Shown piece by piece: positions 44,401-59,400 of a DNA stretch of 64,000 nucleotides (position 1 is its first letter; each line of letters opens with the position of its first letter). The notes below the pieces were generated by a model. That model did no database searches. It had not been told where the DNA came from and saw only the letters and a program-made list of their open reading frames with translations. Made by a program: the position numbers and the translations under genes. Source of the stretch: Acorus gramineus (Eukaryota > Streptophyta > Magnoliopsida > Acorales > Acoraceae); NCBI GenBank assembly GCA_030737835.1, contig CM060850.1:1267788-1331787 (forward strand). The letters run 5' to 3'.

Positions 44401-47400
44401 AAGGAAACCTAATTATCAAAATGGTCGTTTAGGCAACCTAGGCTGAGTTGGCATACAAGACGTCAATGAAATGGAAAACCACGATGAGGACAATGCCTTA
44501 AGGTTTCAGGCATAAACTTCACGATGACATGCCCATAGTTATGCAATTAAGGGTGGGTCCATAAGCAACATTGTGCATAAATATTTCTCCATCAAATTCG
44601 GAGAGGAGCAAATTGAAGACAAGGAGAATAAGAACCTTTTTGAAACCCATTCGAGAAAACTTCTTCAAAAGGGAGAGAGCTTGACTTCCACAATGGAAGG
44701 ATGAGTTCCATTTCCACATCCCTTCACATTACTGAGAAAATCTAGAAGCCACATTCAATGAAAGAGCTCGACAATATTTGATATGGACAGCGATAATTTC
44801 CCGGGCCCGATGGTTGTTCACCATGAAGTTCAAGTTTTTTGGAAAGTGGTGAAAAAAGACACAATAGAGATGATGAACATCTTTCATGAGGGAGGATAAA
44901 TTTGTGTTTGTGTCAACCCCACTTTCATTTCTTTAATTCCAAAGAAAGTGGAGCAGCAGGAATTGGGGGTTACCATCCCATTAATCTCCTTAAATTCAGA
45001 TGCTCAATCTAATTTTAAACATTAAAAGAAGGAAAACTGCATAACATATTTTAGTACTACACTATTCAAGGAAAAGGGGAAGAAAGAACAATAAACATAA
45101 AGCATTCCTTGTGTACATCAATCATTGAGAAATTTCAAATTAAGGAATGATAATAGATAAAACATTAGAGCATACTCACCAAGTATGTTTTCCCATATAG
45201 AAAAATATACACGGTCAGCACGGTAAGCTGTAAAACATAAATAAAATGTCATTATCAGAAAAGCAAACATCCACTTAAACAACATATTTGCATAAGTAGC
45301 TTTTTATGCAACAGGGGGTGGTAAGCAATGAGGGAACTGAGTAACACTTGTGAGTGGGATTTTAACCCTTGACCTTGATTGAAACCACTTGGCCGGGGCC
45401 CAATTCCAAATGCCACCCACTTGAAGAGAAATAAAGAAACACATGTTCGAATGCAATATTTGATCATTATGTCGCATGGAATATGTTGGAATTTGTTCTA
45501 AAAATTATTGTTTATTCCAAAAGCATCAGAAATTTCCATAATATTTCAGAAAGTTTCTGACAATGAGATCTGGTAGTACATGGTTTTCAAAAATAAACCA
45601 ATACTATGGCAGATAAAGCTTATGCCAATTATATCAGTTCTTAAATAATGAAATAATAAATGTCACACATTAAGCTAAAACAATTCGTTGTTCATCACTT
45701 CATTAAATGCTGTTAGGTTGGGTTTGTAAATACTGATTCTCATTCAACTATGCAAATAAAAGAAGCTAACTTATATTTGGGGTTGGAATCATGCGAGCAT
45801 TGTTGTATTAAGCATTTAAGAAAAGTCATGTCAAAAATTCTGTACCCATATATTGATAGTCTGATACATGTCTGATTCATTATCACGTATCATTTGACAT
45901 TGCTGTCAGTGAACTCTTATTATTGCTCTCGATGGGGCAAATCTATCAGACCCTGGTTCACTGTGAGTAGGAAATTCTAGAACAATGTTTAGTTCTCAAA
46001 TGAATCAAGTTCATAAAAAAAGGTCTGAATCTGCCAATATTAGGTAGGGCCCACAAGCAATTGGGCCACCTTCAGTTATTGATATATAGAAATTGAAAAT
46101 TCAGATAAGTTTTAAGCACAATATATAGCATTCGGTTTAAACTTTGGTTATTATGTCAACACTGATTTTTAGGTTAACAGAAAACACTGGAAATTCAATT
46201 TTCAGTAAGTAGCATACCATGGTACAAAAGTAGAAACCAACAGTGGAAAAGTAGAATGACATCATTCGCAAAAAATCAAAGAGCTGCCCAAGCCTGTAGA
46301 CATCCCTGCTAAGAACTTGTTCACCATTTCCACCAGCTACCTTTCCATCAAACAAGGCGATCTGATTCAACCCAACATCTCTTCCTTTTCCGACCTGAAA
46401 ATGTTACATTCCAGCATTCAGAAAACAGAGAAGAATGTCTAGAGAAATCTGAGACCACAACTCCTGAGAAATATAATGCCATCACTACCTGGATGTACTC
46501 GTGATGAGTTACATTGCCTTGCCGTAGTGTTGAATTGAATCCTGAAAATCAACATAAAATATTACGTTAACCTAACAGTTAACCTATCCTATTGGACAAG
46601 CATATTTTATTTATTCCGTAATGTCCAAAAGTGCAGAGAGAAATTTTCCTTGGGTCAAATGATAGAGATGGTTTTTGGAAATTATAAGGGCTTATGTGCA
46701 TATGAGACAGGAAATGAGCTGTGTTGATGACAGACTTCTGGAAAAAGGCTACATAAGGCTGTCCACGAATTGTTATTAGAGTTCACATGAGCTACATAAG
46801 ACCTGACACCACCTTGTCATGGTATGCATTAGCCAATATGCAAATGCATCAGCTTATATTCTCTTCTCATATGATTCAATTTATCAGCCTACACTGCCAA
46901 GCACATACTGTTCACTACCTTGGGGAACATAACGGATCATACCATCTGCTATCATCTACAATATAAAATTTTGAAAAAGAAAGATTTTCATATATATACA
47001 ATCCTACCTGCAAATATATCCTCACTGATGTTAATGACTCGTGATGCTTTGCTGATGCCACCTCTTGTAACATGAAAAACTCTATCAAAAACATCTGGAT
47101 GACCATAATGCATCCGCACCCTATATAACAGAACATGTCATCCAGAATCATGTGATAGAGGAAATCACGAATTATATATAAAGAGACACTGAACTTACTT
47201 TAATGGGTTCGCCAAAACACGCTGACCGAGAGTCACAAAGCTTGTCTCCTGGTTGGACATGAATGAAGCAAGAGAAGATACACTGCATATCATTTACATG
47301 GAAAAGATTATGCTGGTGAAAAGCATGCCCTCGAATAATTCTGAGAAAACATAAAATAAATCTAATAGAGGTTTATAGATACCTTCCAGTAAAGACATGT

Positions 47401-50400
47401 TCCCGGACACCTAGAATGGTAGGTGGACGAAGGCCATGATCCCTATTAAATTCTTCAAGAAGATTTCTCATCTTCAAAGCTTCCTCAAAATAATTATCCT
47501 AATTTAAAAATCAGTCAAATCAGATTTACGGTACAAAGAAGTCATTGTACTGATTATTAATGGTTATCGAGAGAGTAATCAAGGGACAAACACTGTATTA
47601 GCTACATATTTAATAAATCTACTTGATGTGTGGAAAGCAATGAAATGAACTTACTGAAATATTTAAAAAAGTAAGTGAAATGAGATTATAGGGATAAAGA
47701 GGCATGGTATTTGGTGATTGAAAGAGACAAATCAAATGCAACACTGTGTCAGCTATATATATGACACATGCATGCAGAATAGCTCAAATTTGAGTTTGCC
47801 ACACTACCATCAGAAATATCGTCAGTTTTTACATTACAATACTTGATGGTTAGCCCAGTAGCTCAACAAAAAAGGATGAGGGAGATCAAAATGTTGAGAG
47901 GGGCAACAATTAATTAATTGTTTAATGTCTGTCACATGTTTTGCAGATAGTTTTCTAGGAAAGACAGGAAAATAGAACAGCAAGTCACAAAGGTGATTAC
48001 AGTATTTCTGATAATTATTATATTAAATTCAGGAAGTAACTAACAGAAACCTACTTTACCTCAATAAATTATAAATAAGATGACTGATATTTAAATATCT
48101 TAACGTTAAAAAAAATGGATTGAAAAGGTCAGACATCTGTTACAGGTAAAATCATTTTGCTGCATGTCAATTACGCCGCAAGAGCACCAGTATACATCAT
48201 TGGCAATGAAAGCATCAGCCAGTTTAAATGGAAAGCTGAACGTGAGCACACACATGCTTCTATCAATACAACAGCAATCAAAATTTCCAAAGCACACTCA
48301 TATATGCAACTGTGCCACCGGACAGCAACAAGAGAGCACATAAACTAGGTACTTGCCAAATGTTATGTCCTACAGACAAAAAAGTTTAGAACACAAAACA
48401 GTTCAACTCAACGTATATAACAGGAAAATGTTTCCTGGGGTGACAAAACAATATAACTGATAATCCATAAATTATGTTTTCCACCTATATTAAAAAGACA
48501 GATCAAATTTATGTTTCTATATTATGTCAGTCATAAATTATGAAGCCCTCTAGAAATTGGAAACAATCGTCCTGACAAATATAAAACCACAAAAATTAGC
48601 TGTCATATATAGTGAAAGAAACAACAAAGTCAGTTTCATCATCATGTGTAATAAATTATAGCAATTAAAAATTGAAACCTAATGTATAATAAGGTTATGG
48701 CACAAAAGAAGAGTGCTTCATTTACTTCATTAGTTAATAAAAACAACATGGGACCTATTTTTACCTGGTTCATATCAATAGTCTGAAGTGCATTTCCACG
48801 GGTAAATATGATGGCATGGTTTTGATTTTCAGGCTTCCCTTCACCAAGCTTTGGGTTTCCAGGCAGCTTAATAGAATAAATTTCCTGCAATACTCAATTA
48901 AAAGAAGATCAAATGATCAAATTACAAAGAGAAGTAACATTCTTAGGATCAAGTATATAGACAATAATCCAAATAATTTTGATAACTGAACAAATTTGTT
49001 CTTTTGAAAAAACACATCACAATCACAATCACGAATGACGAACCACCAATATGCATCCGGTTCTAACAAACACCAGGACATCACTAAAAGGGTTTTCTAG
49101 CCAAATTATATATATAAAAAACTCCTAATTATCTACGCTGATTCAGATATTGAATTACTCCCTCTTGAAGTACAGCCACACTGATCACTCCCTGCAGAAA
49201 ATCCAAAACCTCATTTCCATTGGCTTTTAATCAATTCAATTTATAAAAATAAAGCATGCATTTCCAATTCCATGGCTACTTAAATTAAATTGTCAATGAA
49301 TATGTTGACTATTGATTTCTTTAAATGTAAAAAACAACAAATTATGGAATAACACATAAAATTGGTGTTTTTTTTTTTTTTGAAAATAGTAAGCATTCTA
49401 CCTCAATATTATTAAGGGAATGGGCATATGAAATTACAAAAAAAAAAAAAGGCAGCACTACAGTAAAAGAGACATTGACTATAGCCACCGTCAGTGCACG
49501 AAAAACAAAAGCTACACATCAATAATAAAACGGTTCCCAATAAACAAAACACTACTAGCCCCTGTATGCCCCAATCTTCTATGAAGTGGACCACCGTCAC
49601 CCAAGTGTTCTCAACATATGGAGTTCCCTGTTTAAACACCACCTCATTCCACGAAAACCAAATCGCCCACACCACCGACAGGACATAAGACTAAGAAGAT
49701 ATTTGCCTTTGCGCTCCTATCACCCTTCATCCACAGCTTCTTCACTGCTTCCCATATACCATCCAAGCCCAAAAAAATCACATCCATCCCCATGGCCAAC
49801 CCCATCCACCTCTATAATTGTCACGCCCATGGGCATAAGAGAAACAAGTATATGTGGTATCAATCTCCTCATTGCACATTATGCAAAACGTGCCATCCAG
49901 AGGGGCCATCTCGCTCTATAAGATTTTTTCATCATCTTTTCTTGGTGCAAAAGCCACATAAAAGCCTTGACCTTCAATGAAATCTTGACACCTCACACCT
50001 CCTCAGACTTTATTCCCATGTCCTGCCTTCTTCATCTTGATCTTCTCCACCAATTATAGCAGTTGTGCAGTTGTGTACCGAGAAACATATAAAAATTCTG
50101 TTCACAAAGAATATTTGGAATATCACATTTCTGCACTTATTTCATGAGTCATGTAATTCTACGCATTCACATCCATCATTTATCCACATCCCTCATAATT
50201 TCTCACATATTTGATCAGCTTTGGTAGCATGAAAGCCACAGCAGCTATTCATTTATATTCTTTCAAGTCCTTTCAACGCACCTTTTCTTAATTTAAAAAA
50301 AATAGTATCCCCATGGAAACCAACACGAAAGAAACAGATTCCACAACCCTCTTCTTTGGGCACCTAATGGCCATGCATTCTTCTAGCTCATCCTTTTCAC

Positions 50401-53400
50401 ATTTTAAATAAAGAAACCAAAATGAAATATAGTTTTATCATTTTTTAGATACTGAAGAGTGAGGCAGGAATCCAACACAATAACGTGCACCAATTAAAGA
50501 AGACAGCTGTGTTGTGCAAGAAATAGTATGCTAAACATCCTATACACGTGTACCATACTGTGATTTTTCAACAAACCAATTGAACATAAAACAAATTTTT
50601 AACTCCAAATCATGGTCATTTCAAAAATTTGCAATCCCTCGTATCCTCGTAGCTATACCAGCAATATGACACAGCTCTCGAATTTAGCCTGTGTATATTC
50701 AATTATATCCAAGAACAGATATGTTCCAAGTGGATCACCGGAATCCTTCTAATATCTATGAAAAGAAAATTACTAAACACCACAATATGCTTATCCCTAT
50801 TCTGCACCATCATTCACCCCTCTCTCAAGCATTATATCAAGAAGTAATCAAATCTATCATATAAGATAACAGTAAGAAAACTCCTATATGAACCTGCTCA
50901 CCCGGGAAACTATAGACATGAACAAAATTATAGCCATATGACATTAACAAAACTTTCATGAGTGTTAGACCATGCAAATCCACAATTGCATGAGTTGAGG
51001 TTTACATAATGAAACACAGGAATCAACATATAGATCAGATTATGAATCGTGGATAAGAACCAGATTTCATATGCCATTTTCTTTATTAAAAAATGAAGTT
51101 TGGAGCATTTATATAAATATGATTCCCCTCAAACAAATTAATCTCATTCACAATATAAAAAATGAGGGATTTCTGTAACATCAATTCCTCTATCAAATTA
51201 ATGCAGAGGTCAGTATGAATTTCATTAGTTCAACGCATTCTCATTAAAAAAGTAAAGCAGCAAAAGAAAACAAGATTAAGAAGGAGAAGATGCAAATTAT
51301 AAGATGAAGTCATAGAATAGGCAAAATCGACTAACAAAACATATGCATTAATAGAGAGGTGGCAGATGCATGCATTATTAACCTTATCTTTCCCATTGAT
51401 ATCAGGCTTAACAAGTTTTGAATAGTACTCCGTTTGTGGTTTACCATCTTTAAATGTATCCACGACATCAATGAAGGCAATTCTAAGAGCTTCATTCCTA
51501 GAAGCAAAACAAATTGGAAAGTTAGTTTAAAAAGGAGCACAAACTACCATTAAACACTCCATATGTAACCATGCACATGACTGCTAACATTTAAAAATGG
51601 GGAAATCAACATAAAATCACATAATATTTTAAACAAACCGCTGCATCAATAATGCAATATCATCAGCCTCTGGCTTCTGCTCTTCCTTCTGCTTTCCATA
51701 AATCTGACATGTAACAACATATGTAAACTTCAGATCTGCCTGAGCTCGGGCTTCAGGAGACAAATTAAAGCCTTGAGTTTCGGTTGCATTGTTAAGTGAT
51801 GCAGCAGCCTCCACATCTGCTGTTTTTCAAGAAAACAATTAAAAAAAAACATCACAACACATGATGTGAAAAGAAGCATGTGCACACACACACATACACA
51901 CACACACAGAAGCACCGAATTACAGACCTCCGTCTTTCATCCTTTCCAAATAGCTTTGAAGCATCAAAGCTTTTCTATAGTACATCATTCCACGAACTGC
52001 AAATCTCAACACAGGGACAGTGAGGTAGAAATTCAAAAAGGTTTCTCAACAAACACAAATAAACAGTCATAATTAACAGACTATCAGGTAATAGCAAGAG
52101 TTATGTTGGCCTAAAAAATTATCATTCAGAATACATAATAATTAATAACTTATTCAAGTAATTTATATAGCTCAGAGAAAATTAAAATAAAATAAGAGAA
52201 AAATCCATTGAAAGAATGAATAATGGGGAAAAAAAACACATGACAAAAAGATCTTCAGCAGGCAAGGCAAGAGAAACATCAACATTTGTTGATAGTTAGT
52301 CATCCTGTTATGTTATGGAGCAATTTTTTTCACATTAGAAGTCAACTCATGTTATAGGGCACCTCTAGTTTATCATTAATGTACGGGAGGAATTATGTGA
52401 TGGTTTGCAACATCGAGTAAGTGATAAAGTAACTTAATAGAATTTTCAAGAAACTTTCCAAGATGAACAGTTTTATTGGAAAAGGAACCAACTTCAAGAA
52501 TTTCATTTTACAATAAAACAACATTTTGTTTTGTTCTCATTAAAAATAAGTAGACTATTCAATAAAAAAACAGCAAAGATGTCAGGAAGTGCAAAACAAA
52601 AAAGTATACCAGTTCGTGCTAATGTTTGCCCACGATAAGAAGCCCAAAATCTAAGCTCCAAGACATCATTTGGTTCTTCGAAAAGTTCATGATCTGTCAC
52701 ATTCTCATCACGACCTATGCGTGCGAGGAAGTTCTTCCACTCATCTGTTCCACATAAAGAACCATATCACTAAATAATAAAAAACAATTTTAATATAACT
52801 AGAAATAGAGAAAACATTCAAATGCTCTGTGTAACTAAATTATTACTTGGAGAAAACAGTTAGGTTTATATTGCTTAACAGTGCAACAATTAGAACAATT
52901 AAAACGTAAAGTACTAATCCAGTGTTTTAAATCGTGAACGATATATCGATATATCGGTCGATATATCGTTTTCGGCGACGAAATCGCGATTTCGCGAGGT
53001 TTTATCAAAACCACGCTGACATCATGCTGACGTCAGCGATATATTGACGATATATCGATGATATATCGAAATCCGACGATATATCGATGATATATCGTTG
53101 TTTTTTTTTTTACCATGTGAGCAGGTCTTCTTTTGAGAAAATGGGGTCACAAAGTTTAATAAAAGTAAGTAAGTTTTAATTGAGGACGTTTTTGGTGTTT
53201 CATGGATTGAATGGTGACTTCTGAGTTGGAGAGAGAGAGAGTGTGTGTGGGAAACCCATGTTATTATATCCTTATAATTTTTGATACAATCTAGTATGTT
53301 TTTATTAGTTATTATATTTTAATAAAATATATATTTTATTAAAAAAAATTACACCTTTTTACAAATGATTTGATACCGTTTATTAGAATATATATATTTT

Positions 53401-56400
53401 TTAAAAAAAAACACATAACTTATGGGATAAATATGAATGAGTCAATTTATTTGAGTATTTATTTTAATTAAAAAAATAACTCATGGAATAAAATGTATTA
53501 TTTATATAAAAAAAGTGTGTACAGTATCTGACCTTATATTCTATCCACGTCTAACATTTTTCAAATATTAACTTACAGTAATAAAAAAAAACACAATTTA
53601 TCCTTTGAAATCTCACATATATCTCCTTTTTTAAATGTATTGAATTTAAAAAATGTTATTTATTTACTTAGTTATTTTTGTTATAGGATCCAATCAAATT
53701 TGGTACAATCAGTATAATCGGCACACCATTAGGTGGAACCCAATGCAAGGATTTTGTAACCAATTCAATGGATTATCTATTTAAATAAAATTTCCTCACT
53801 TTTATAGTTTTATGTTTTTTTGGTGGGTATATAATTTTATGTCGTAGTTAATTAGTTATGTATTTTTATTTCAAACCAAAACCATTGTAAAATTATTAAT
53901 ATCTTCATATCAAATTATTCTTATTCATTTTCATTATTTTCCACAATTTTCTATCTTTTTTTTGCTGTTTTTTCAGTTTTTTTCCATTTTTTTTCAAAAA
54001 AAAAAAAAAAATTCGGCCAATCGATATATCGATTATCGATATTTAAAACACTGCTAATCAAAGTGGTGAACCTACATGCATTATTATCTCTGTATCAACA
54101 AAAATTTAAGGTGTAAAGGCTAATTGTTGTTTTTGCAGTTTGACCTCCTTTGAAACACAGACCACAGCCTCGAGTACAGTGGTAGGCTATAATAACTTGA
54201 AGTCATTTCAAATCTCCTCTTTTAGTTCGCTGATGAAACTACTAACAAGTGCCTTATCAGGCCATCCTTAGACGCGAGTAGCCTACTTAACAAATCTGAC
54301 TTGATACTCATGCACATTTCTGATCTGTCATAATTTGAACTTCTCAATACACTAAAGGTCCAAAATGCACACAAGAGCTTACCTAAATTCATGTCATCCT
54401 AAACACGGAAGGTTGGTTTCATACCATTGAAACCACAAGAGAGCCCCATCCTATAGGTAGAAAAGAGACAAACATACTAGCACTGTATTTATTGTTCCTT
54501 GTGTTGTGAGGTGTCTTGCATTCTAACATGAAGCGCCTGTTCGTGAAGGCCTAGGGCCGGCCAGAATTTTTATAGGGGCATTTTTGTAATTTTGGTTAAT
54601 TATACCCTATTTATTTAGTCTCTTCCTTGTTAGGCTTAAATTGAGAGACTTCCTGTGAGAGACGGCCGTCCTAGGGTTTCTTCTCTAAGAGAAAGGGATG
54701 CTGTTGAGGAGAAAGAGAGTGAGAGTTTTGTACTCCGATTACTTATACAGTGAATCGTTTTCAGCTCTCCTCAATAGACGTAGGCATATTTTGCCAAACT
54801 AGTGAACTACATAAATCTGTGTGTGTGTTTTCGTGTGGTATTTTTTTCTCTTGATTGTTCTACGGGTGTTCAGATCTAATCCTAAAGGCGTCGTCGCATC
54901 AACACCTCGATATTAGAAGAATTGCTTAGCTTTATAAATCCATCTTGTAGGATCTTTCCTAGAAAACCTAGGAAGCTCTAGACGCGCGAATCGAGCTAGC
55001 AATCATCCTACCTTGCCTCCTCCTCTCTCTCTCTCTCTATCTCGCGATGAACGACGACATCAAACTTGACAGTAATCACAACAATGAGCTCTTACTCTCA
55101 CGGAGATCCTAGCCTACCCACAAGGCCACAACAACTCTCCTTTAAGTTTTTGAAGACCACACGTTACTTCATAGAGACAAGTGTGGTTGATGTGCTCTTC
55201 ATAGTGCTTGAACCTTCGAATCGCTTATTTTTCAAGGGGGTTGTGTGGGGCTGTTGTGAATATGAGATGAATATAAAAAAGAGAAAGGAGTTAGTTGGAT
55301 CAGAAAAGAGGGGTTGTTCAAGGGGAAAAAAAAGGGGGAACGGTTGATCATGTTTGGCATATATAATTTTTTTTATGGGTTCGTCAAGGGGGAAGATGGG
55401 GATTGGGATAGGGTAAAAGTGGGGGTTTAAAACAAGGGATGAGGGATCTTTTGAAGATTTGGAAAAAAAAGGGAGAGGGGGGTGTCATGTGGATAAATAT
55501 AGGGATTACCTGGTTTTGAGGGAAGGAATTTTTTCAACCTAGATTTAAACATTATGGTTTTCAAGGGGGGGAGGGAGGTGGATAGTGATTGAGTTAAAAA
55601 AGGGCAGAGATTAGAAAAGGTGGCTAGGTGGGAGTAAAATGAGGTGTGGATGTGGTGAAAACACGCACACACACATTTATTTATTTTACACACACACACA
55701 CACATTTATTTATTTTAGGCAATCTGCGAATGTAACCCTAGGTATTTTTTGTATTGCATGTTTAACCTTACCCCGTTTTAATTTTTGAATTTTTCTTCAA
55801 GGGAAACCAACCTCCTAAACAATTGGAGGGAACTGAACCTCCTACTTTATAGTTGAATTCTTTTCTAAATTATTTAGGCCCCGTTTGGGACCGCAACGGA
55901 TAACTCCGCGTTCACAAAAGCAGGGGGCGGCAGAGAAACTACTTTCCAGGGCTTCACAAACGCGGCGAAAAATAGCCTTCCAACTCTTGTTTTGCAGTGA
56001 AAATGTAGACGCCCATATTTTGTTTGGATCCGCGGTGGTGTTACGCCGCGGAATCCGCCCCATCATGGATCCAAATGGAGCCTTAGAGAATATGAAGTCT
56101 TTAATAAGACTCTGCTTTACAATTAATAACCTAAAATCTTGGAAACTAAATAACTAACTAATAACAAAATAGCTATCCTACCAAAATAGATAGATCTACA
56201 GAAACTGTCATCCTTCGACATGTGCAATGATAATTGAAAATGAGACAAACAAGTTTAAAAGCATAGAATTTAACCTGGAAAGATCTTTTGGAGGTAAAAC
56301 AAAGTGGATATCCCATCCTCGTTTCTCTTTAGGAGTTCAGACATGCTATAAAGTACAATTTCAGAGTAATATGGCGTGAAAACACTGCAGTAAGACAAGC

Positions 56401-59400
56401 TCAGAATTATATTTTGAAAGTTACTATGAAAAGATATAATTAGATAATAACTGTAAAATATAGCAACAGAGTCAAATATTTTTAACCTAAAAGACAACAT
56501 CTCCTGAACTGGCTTGGCCTTTGGCATATCCATGAATAGAGAGTTTGAAAAGAACGCGAGTCTACGCCTAGCCTCTAGGTTTTTAGGGACATTGGCCGCT
56601 GACTCTTTCATAGTCAATAGTGAATGCAATCTTCTAATTTGAGATTTCTGCATTTATTATTGAAATCAATAAACCTTCTTGAAAGCTGTGGATGTTGCAG
56701 AAAAAGGCGAACACAGCAAGAGTATGGGTTAAAGATTAGAGAGAAAAATAGGTACCAGTTCAGGATCCTTGGGCCACTTTAAAGTAGAAAAAAGGCGACC
56801 TTCAGCCTTTGCTCTAGATAAATTGTACCATGTGTCATAATGCTCCCTGAAAATAAGAAGGAAAAAAAAAAGAGAGAAACACTTAGCTTTCATAAAGTTA
56901 TATTAAATTTAAAAGGGCTTATTCATACAAATTAAAAATGCATCACCTGATATTAAAAGAAAGAAGATCATGGTGCATAGCATCATAAAGATCTTGCATA
57001 GCTTTGACAGCTCCCTTTGCAAGTTCAGGTGATTCTGCTCCTTTCTAAAACAACCGAAATAAGTATTAAGATATCAACAATATTTAATCAGTTTACAAAT
57101 TATAGACAGGATATTGTTGCTGCACTCTGAAGGCCATGTAAAGGAAATCATAGAGGAATTATAAGTAAAAGCAGACAACCAAGTGAATAAGAATCAACAA
57201 AAGTTGTGTGGAATTCAACTTACAAGCATTTAACTTGCATACAGATAAATAGGTAAATCAGAAAATGTATATATCATCCACTTATTGTAAATTAGAAGTC
57301 CTAGAAGTATTTTAGTTTCAAACTGAATTGGAAATTACGATACAGAATTTTATTAAGATTTTACCGAATATAACCATTTTTCCAAACCATCAAGTTTGCT
57401 ACATCAAGAGATTCGAATTTGTGCGTTTTGTATAAATATGCATATGTTGGTCAAGTAATTTCGGCGTGTATATATTAAAAAGTTGTATTACTTCTGTACT
57501 TTGAATATTAATAAAGGCAGATATGAACTAAATTGTAGAACCATATTAAACTGTACTGTGAATTTTCAGTGAGTGCGAGTTGCTCATACTTATCAGGATA
57601 CCCACATAAACTAACTCTTTCAAATAACCAAAATCTTCACTTAGTTTCTGAAGACCACTTGTCCCCACAACATGGCATACACAGAGAAACAAGTATTCAT
57701 TGATGAGACATGCACCTAAGAGAATTTCCAGATCACCATAAACCATAAATCCTTTTCACATCAATATGGGGTCAGCCTGAAAAAGATTTGGTTTTTTAAC
57801 TGGCTCAAAGTCAGTTGACAGGTAGATCCGTATATGGAGAGCAACCTTAAGGTATTAATGTCAAATTCCTAGCCTTATCTAATTAGCAGGTATTGCATCC
57901 TACATTGGTCCTAGTAAAGATGATATAGATGAAGATAGACTCTATATTTAACTAAAAACTTATGAATCTACATTAACTACAGCTAAAGATGGATACTTCA
58001 AATGAGTAAACATGGATTCAAGGATGCTGAATGTAAACAAAAATGGGATCTAAAAAGTGGCGATCAAATAGGAAATGTAGTAAATATTAGATACATCAAA
58101 CAACAACAAAAGAAGAAACATTGGCACAAAATGTGGCTAGACTAAATCAACATGAGGTAAATATATCCGACTGCTGAAGGAATCTAACCCTTACCAGGTG
58201 GGTCATTAGAATCCTCTTCTACTGATTTTCTTTGGAGTTTACCCCAATTAATAATACTTGAAGATAAACTCCCACATTTTCTAAAAGCACCTTCATACCC
58301 TCCCTCCATTTGTTCCCACCCTTAGCAATCTCTGCCAAAATCAATAGTCCTTGCATATCCCTCAATAGTAGTATCATCAATGTAAGATTTGGCCAGCTCC
58401 CACATATACAACCTTCAAAAGTGATTTCTGTCCACTTCTGAACGAGCAGAATATATGACCAGCATTTTACATATGCAAACCATCTCAAAAGATTTTCCCT
58501 GACTTTGTCCTCAATCAATGTTTTGCCTATCATCCACCTTAACATCCACATTTCTCCTACCATCATGTTTTGAACATTCAATTTCTTTACTAACATTCAG
58601 AACCATATAACATGGTCAACTGAATAGATATTTTATAAAACTTTCTTCAACTCTACGTGGTACTATACTATCATATGACATCAAAAGGTGACCTCCATTT
58701 TATCCAACATATTTCCCATTCCCCTTAAGCATGGAACCTCGAGGACAAGGTTATGTTCATAAATCATAATTGTCCTTTCATCATCACTATCACTAAATTA
58801 CACATTGTGTTTTGTTCAACTAATCCTTTATCTTAGTTCCTAAAGCTTCTTACCATTATTCTTGTATGGCTTGCAGCCCCTCCCTCATACTGTCAACCAA
58901 CACTATTTTGTGGGTAAAAAATATGCATAATGACGAGTGTGCTCTTTATAGTATCAACAGCGCGACCATAACAGTGTAAAGAGGATATTGTGTTTCTCCA
59001 TGTGAAATTGCAATCATTTATCATTAAGTCCCAACAGATGAAAATTGCAATATAAAACGATGCCAAGCAGTGGAGTAAGATGATTTTCAGGATAAATGAC
59101 TCAAAGTAGTTGGGAAACTGTTTTGGTAATGATGATGAAGTGACAGAAGGTGATTGGTGATTTCACACCTTTCCTCAAACAACGATAATAGACAAGGAAA
59201 TAAAAGGGGGACATAAACCAGATTCAATCAAAAGGTAAAGCATGCACATGTTCATATGCAATTTGGAACAACAGACACCCATAAAATAGAATATCAAACA
59301 GAGCAACATTTGTGAGAAATGTTACCAATATCCCAGTAAGTGCAGTGATTCTAGACATCACAAGTGGCAGCTTGCTTAGGTCTAGGTCAACCTGAATGTT

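Noticed and set aside
45300-45420. tRNA- or SINE-like stretch (gtgggattttaacccttgac)
   Set aside because: No cloverleaf can be drawn and the A and B box words are not convincing.
57546-57746. 66-codon open frame in the intron 57045-59325
   Set aside because: No match to the enzyme and not needed for phase; exons 59326-59446 and 56947-57044 join cleanly (TGIL then KGAESPEL).
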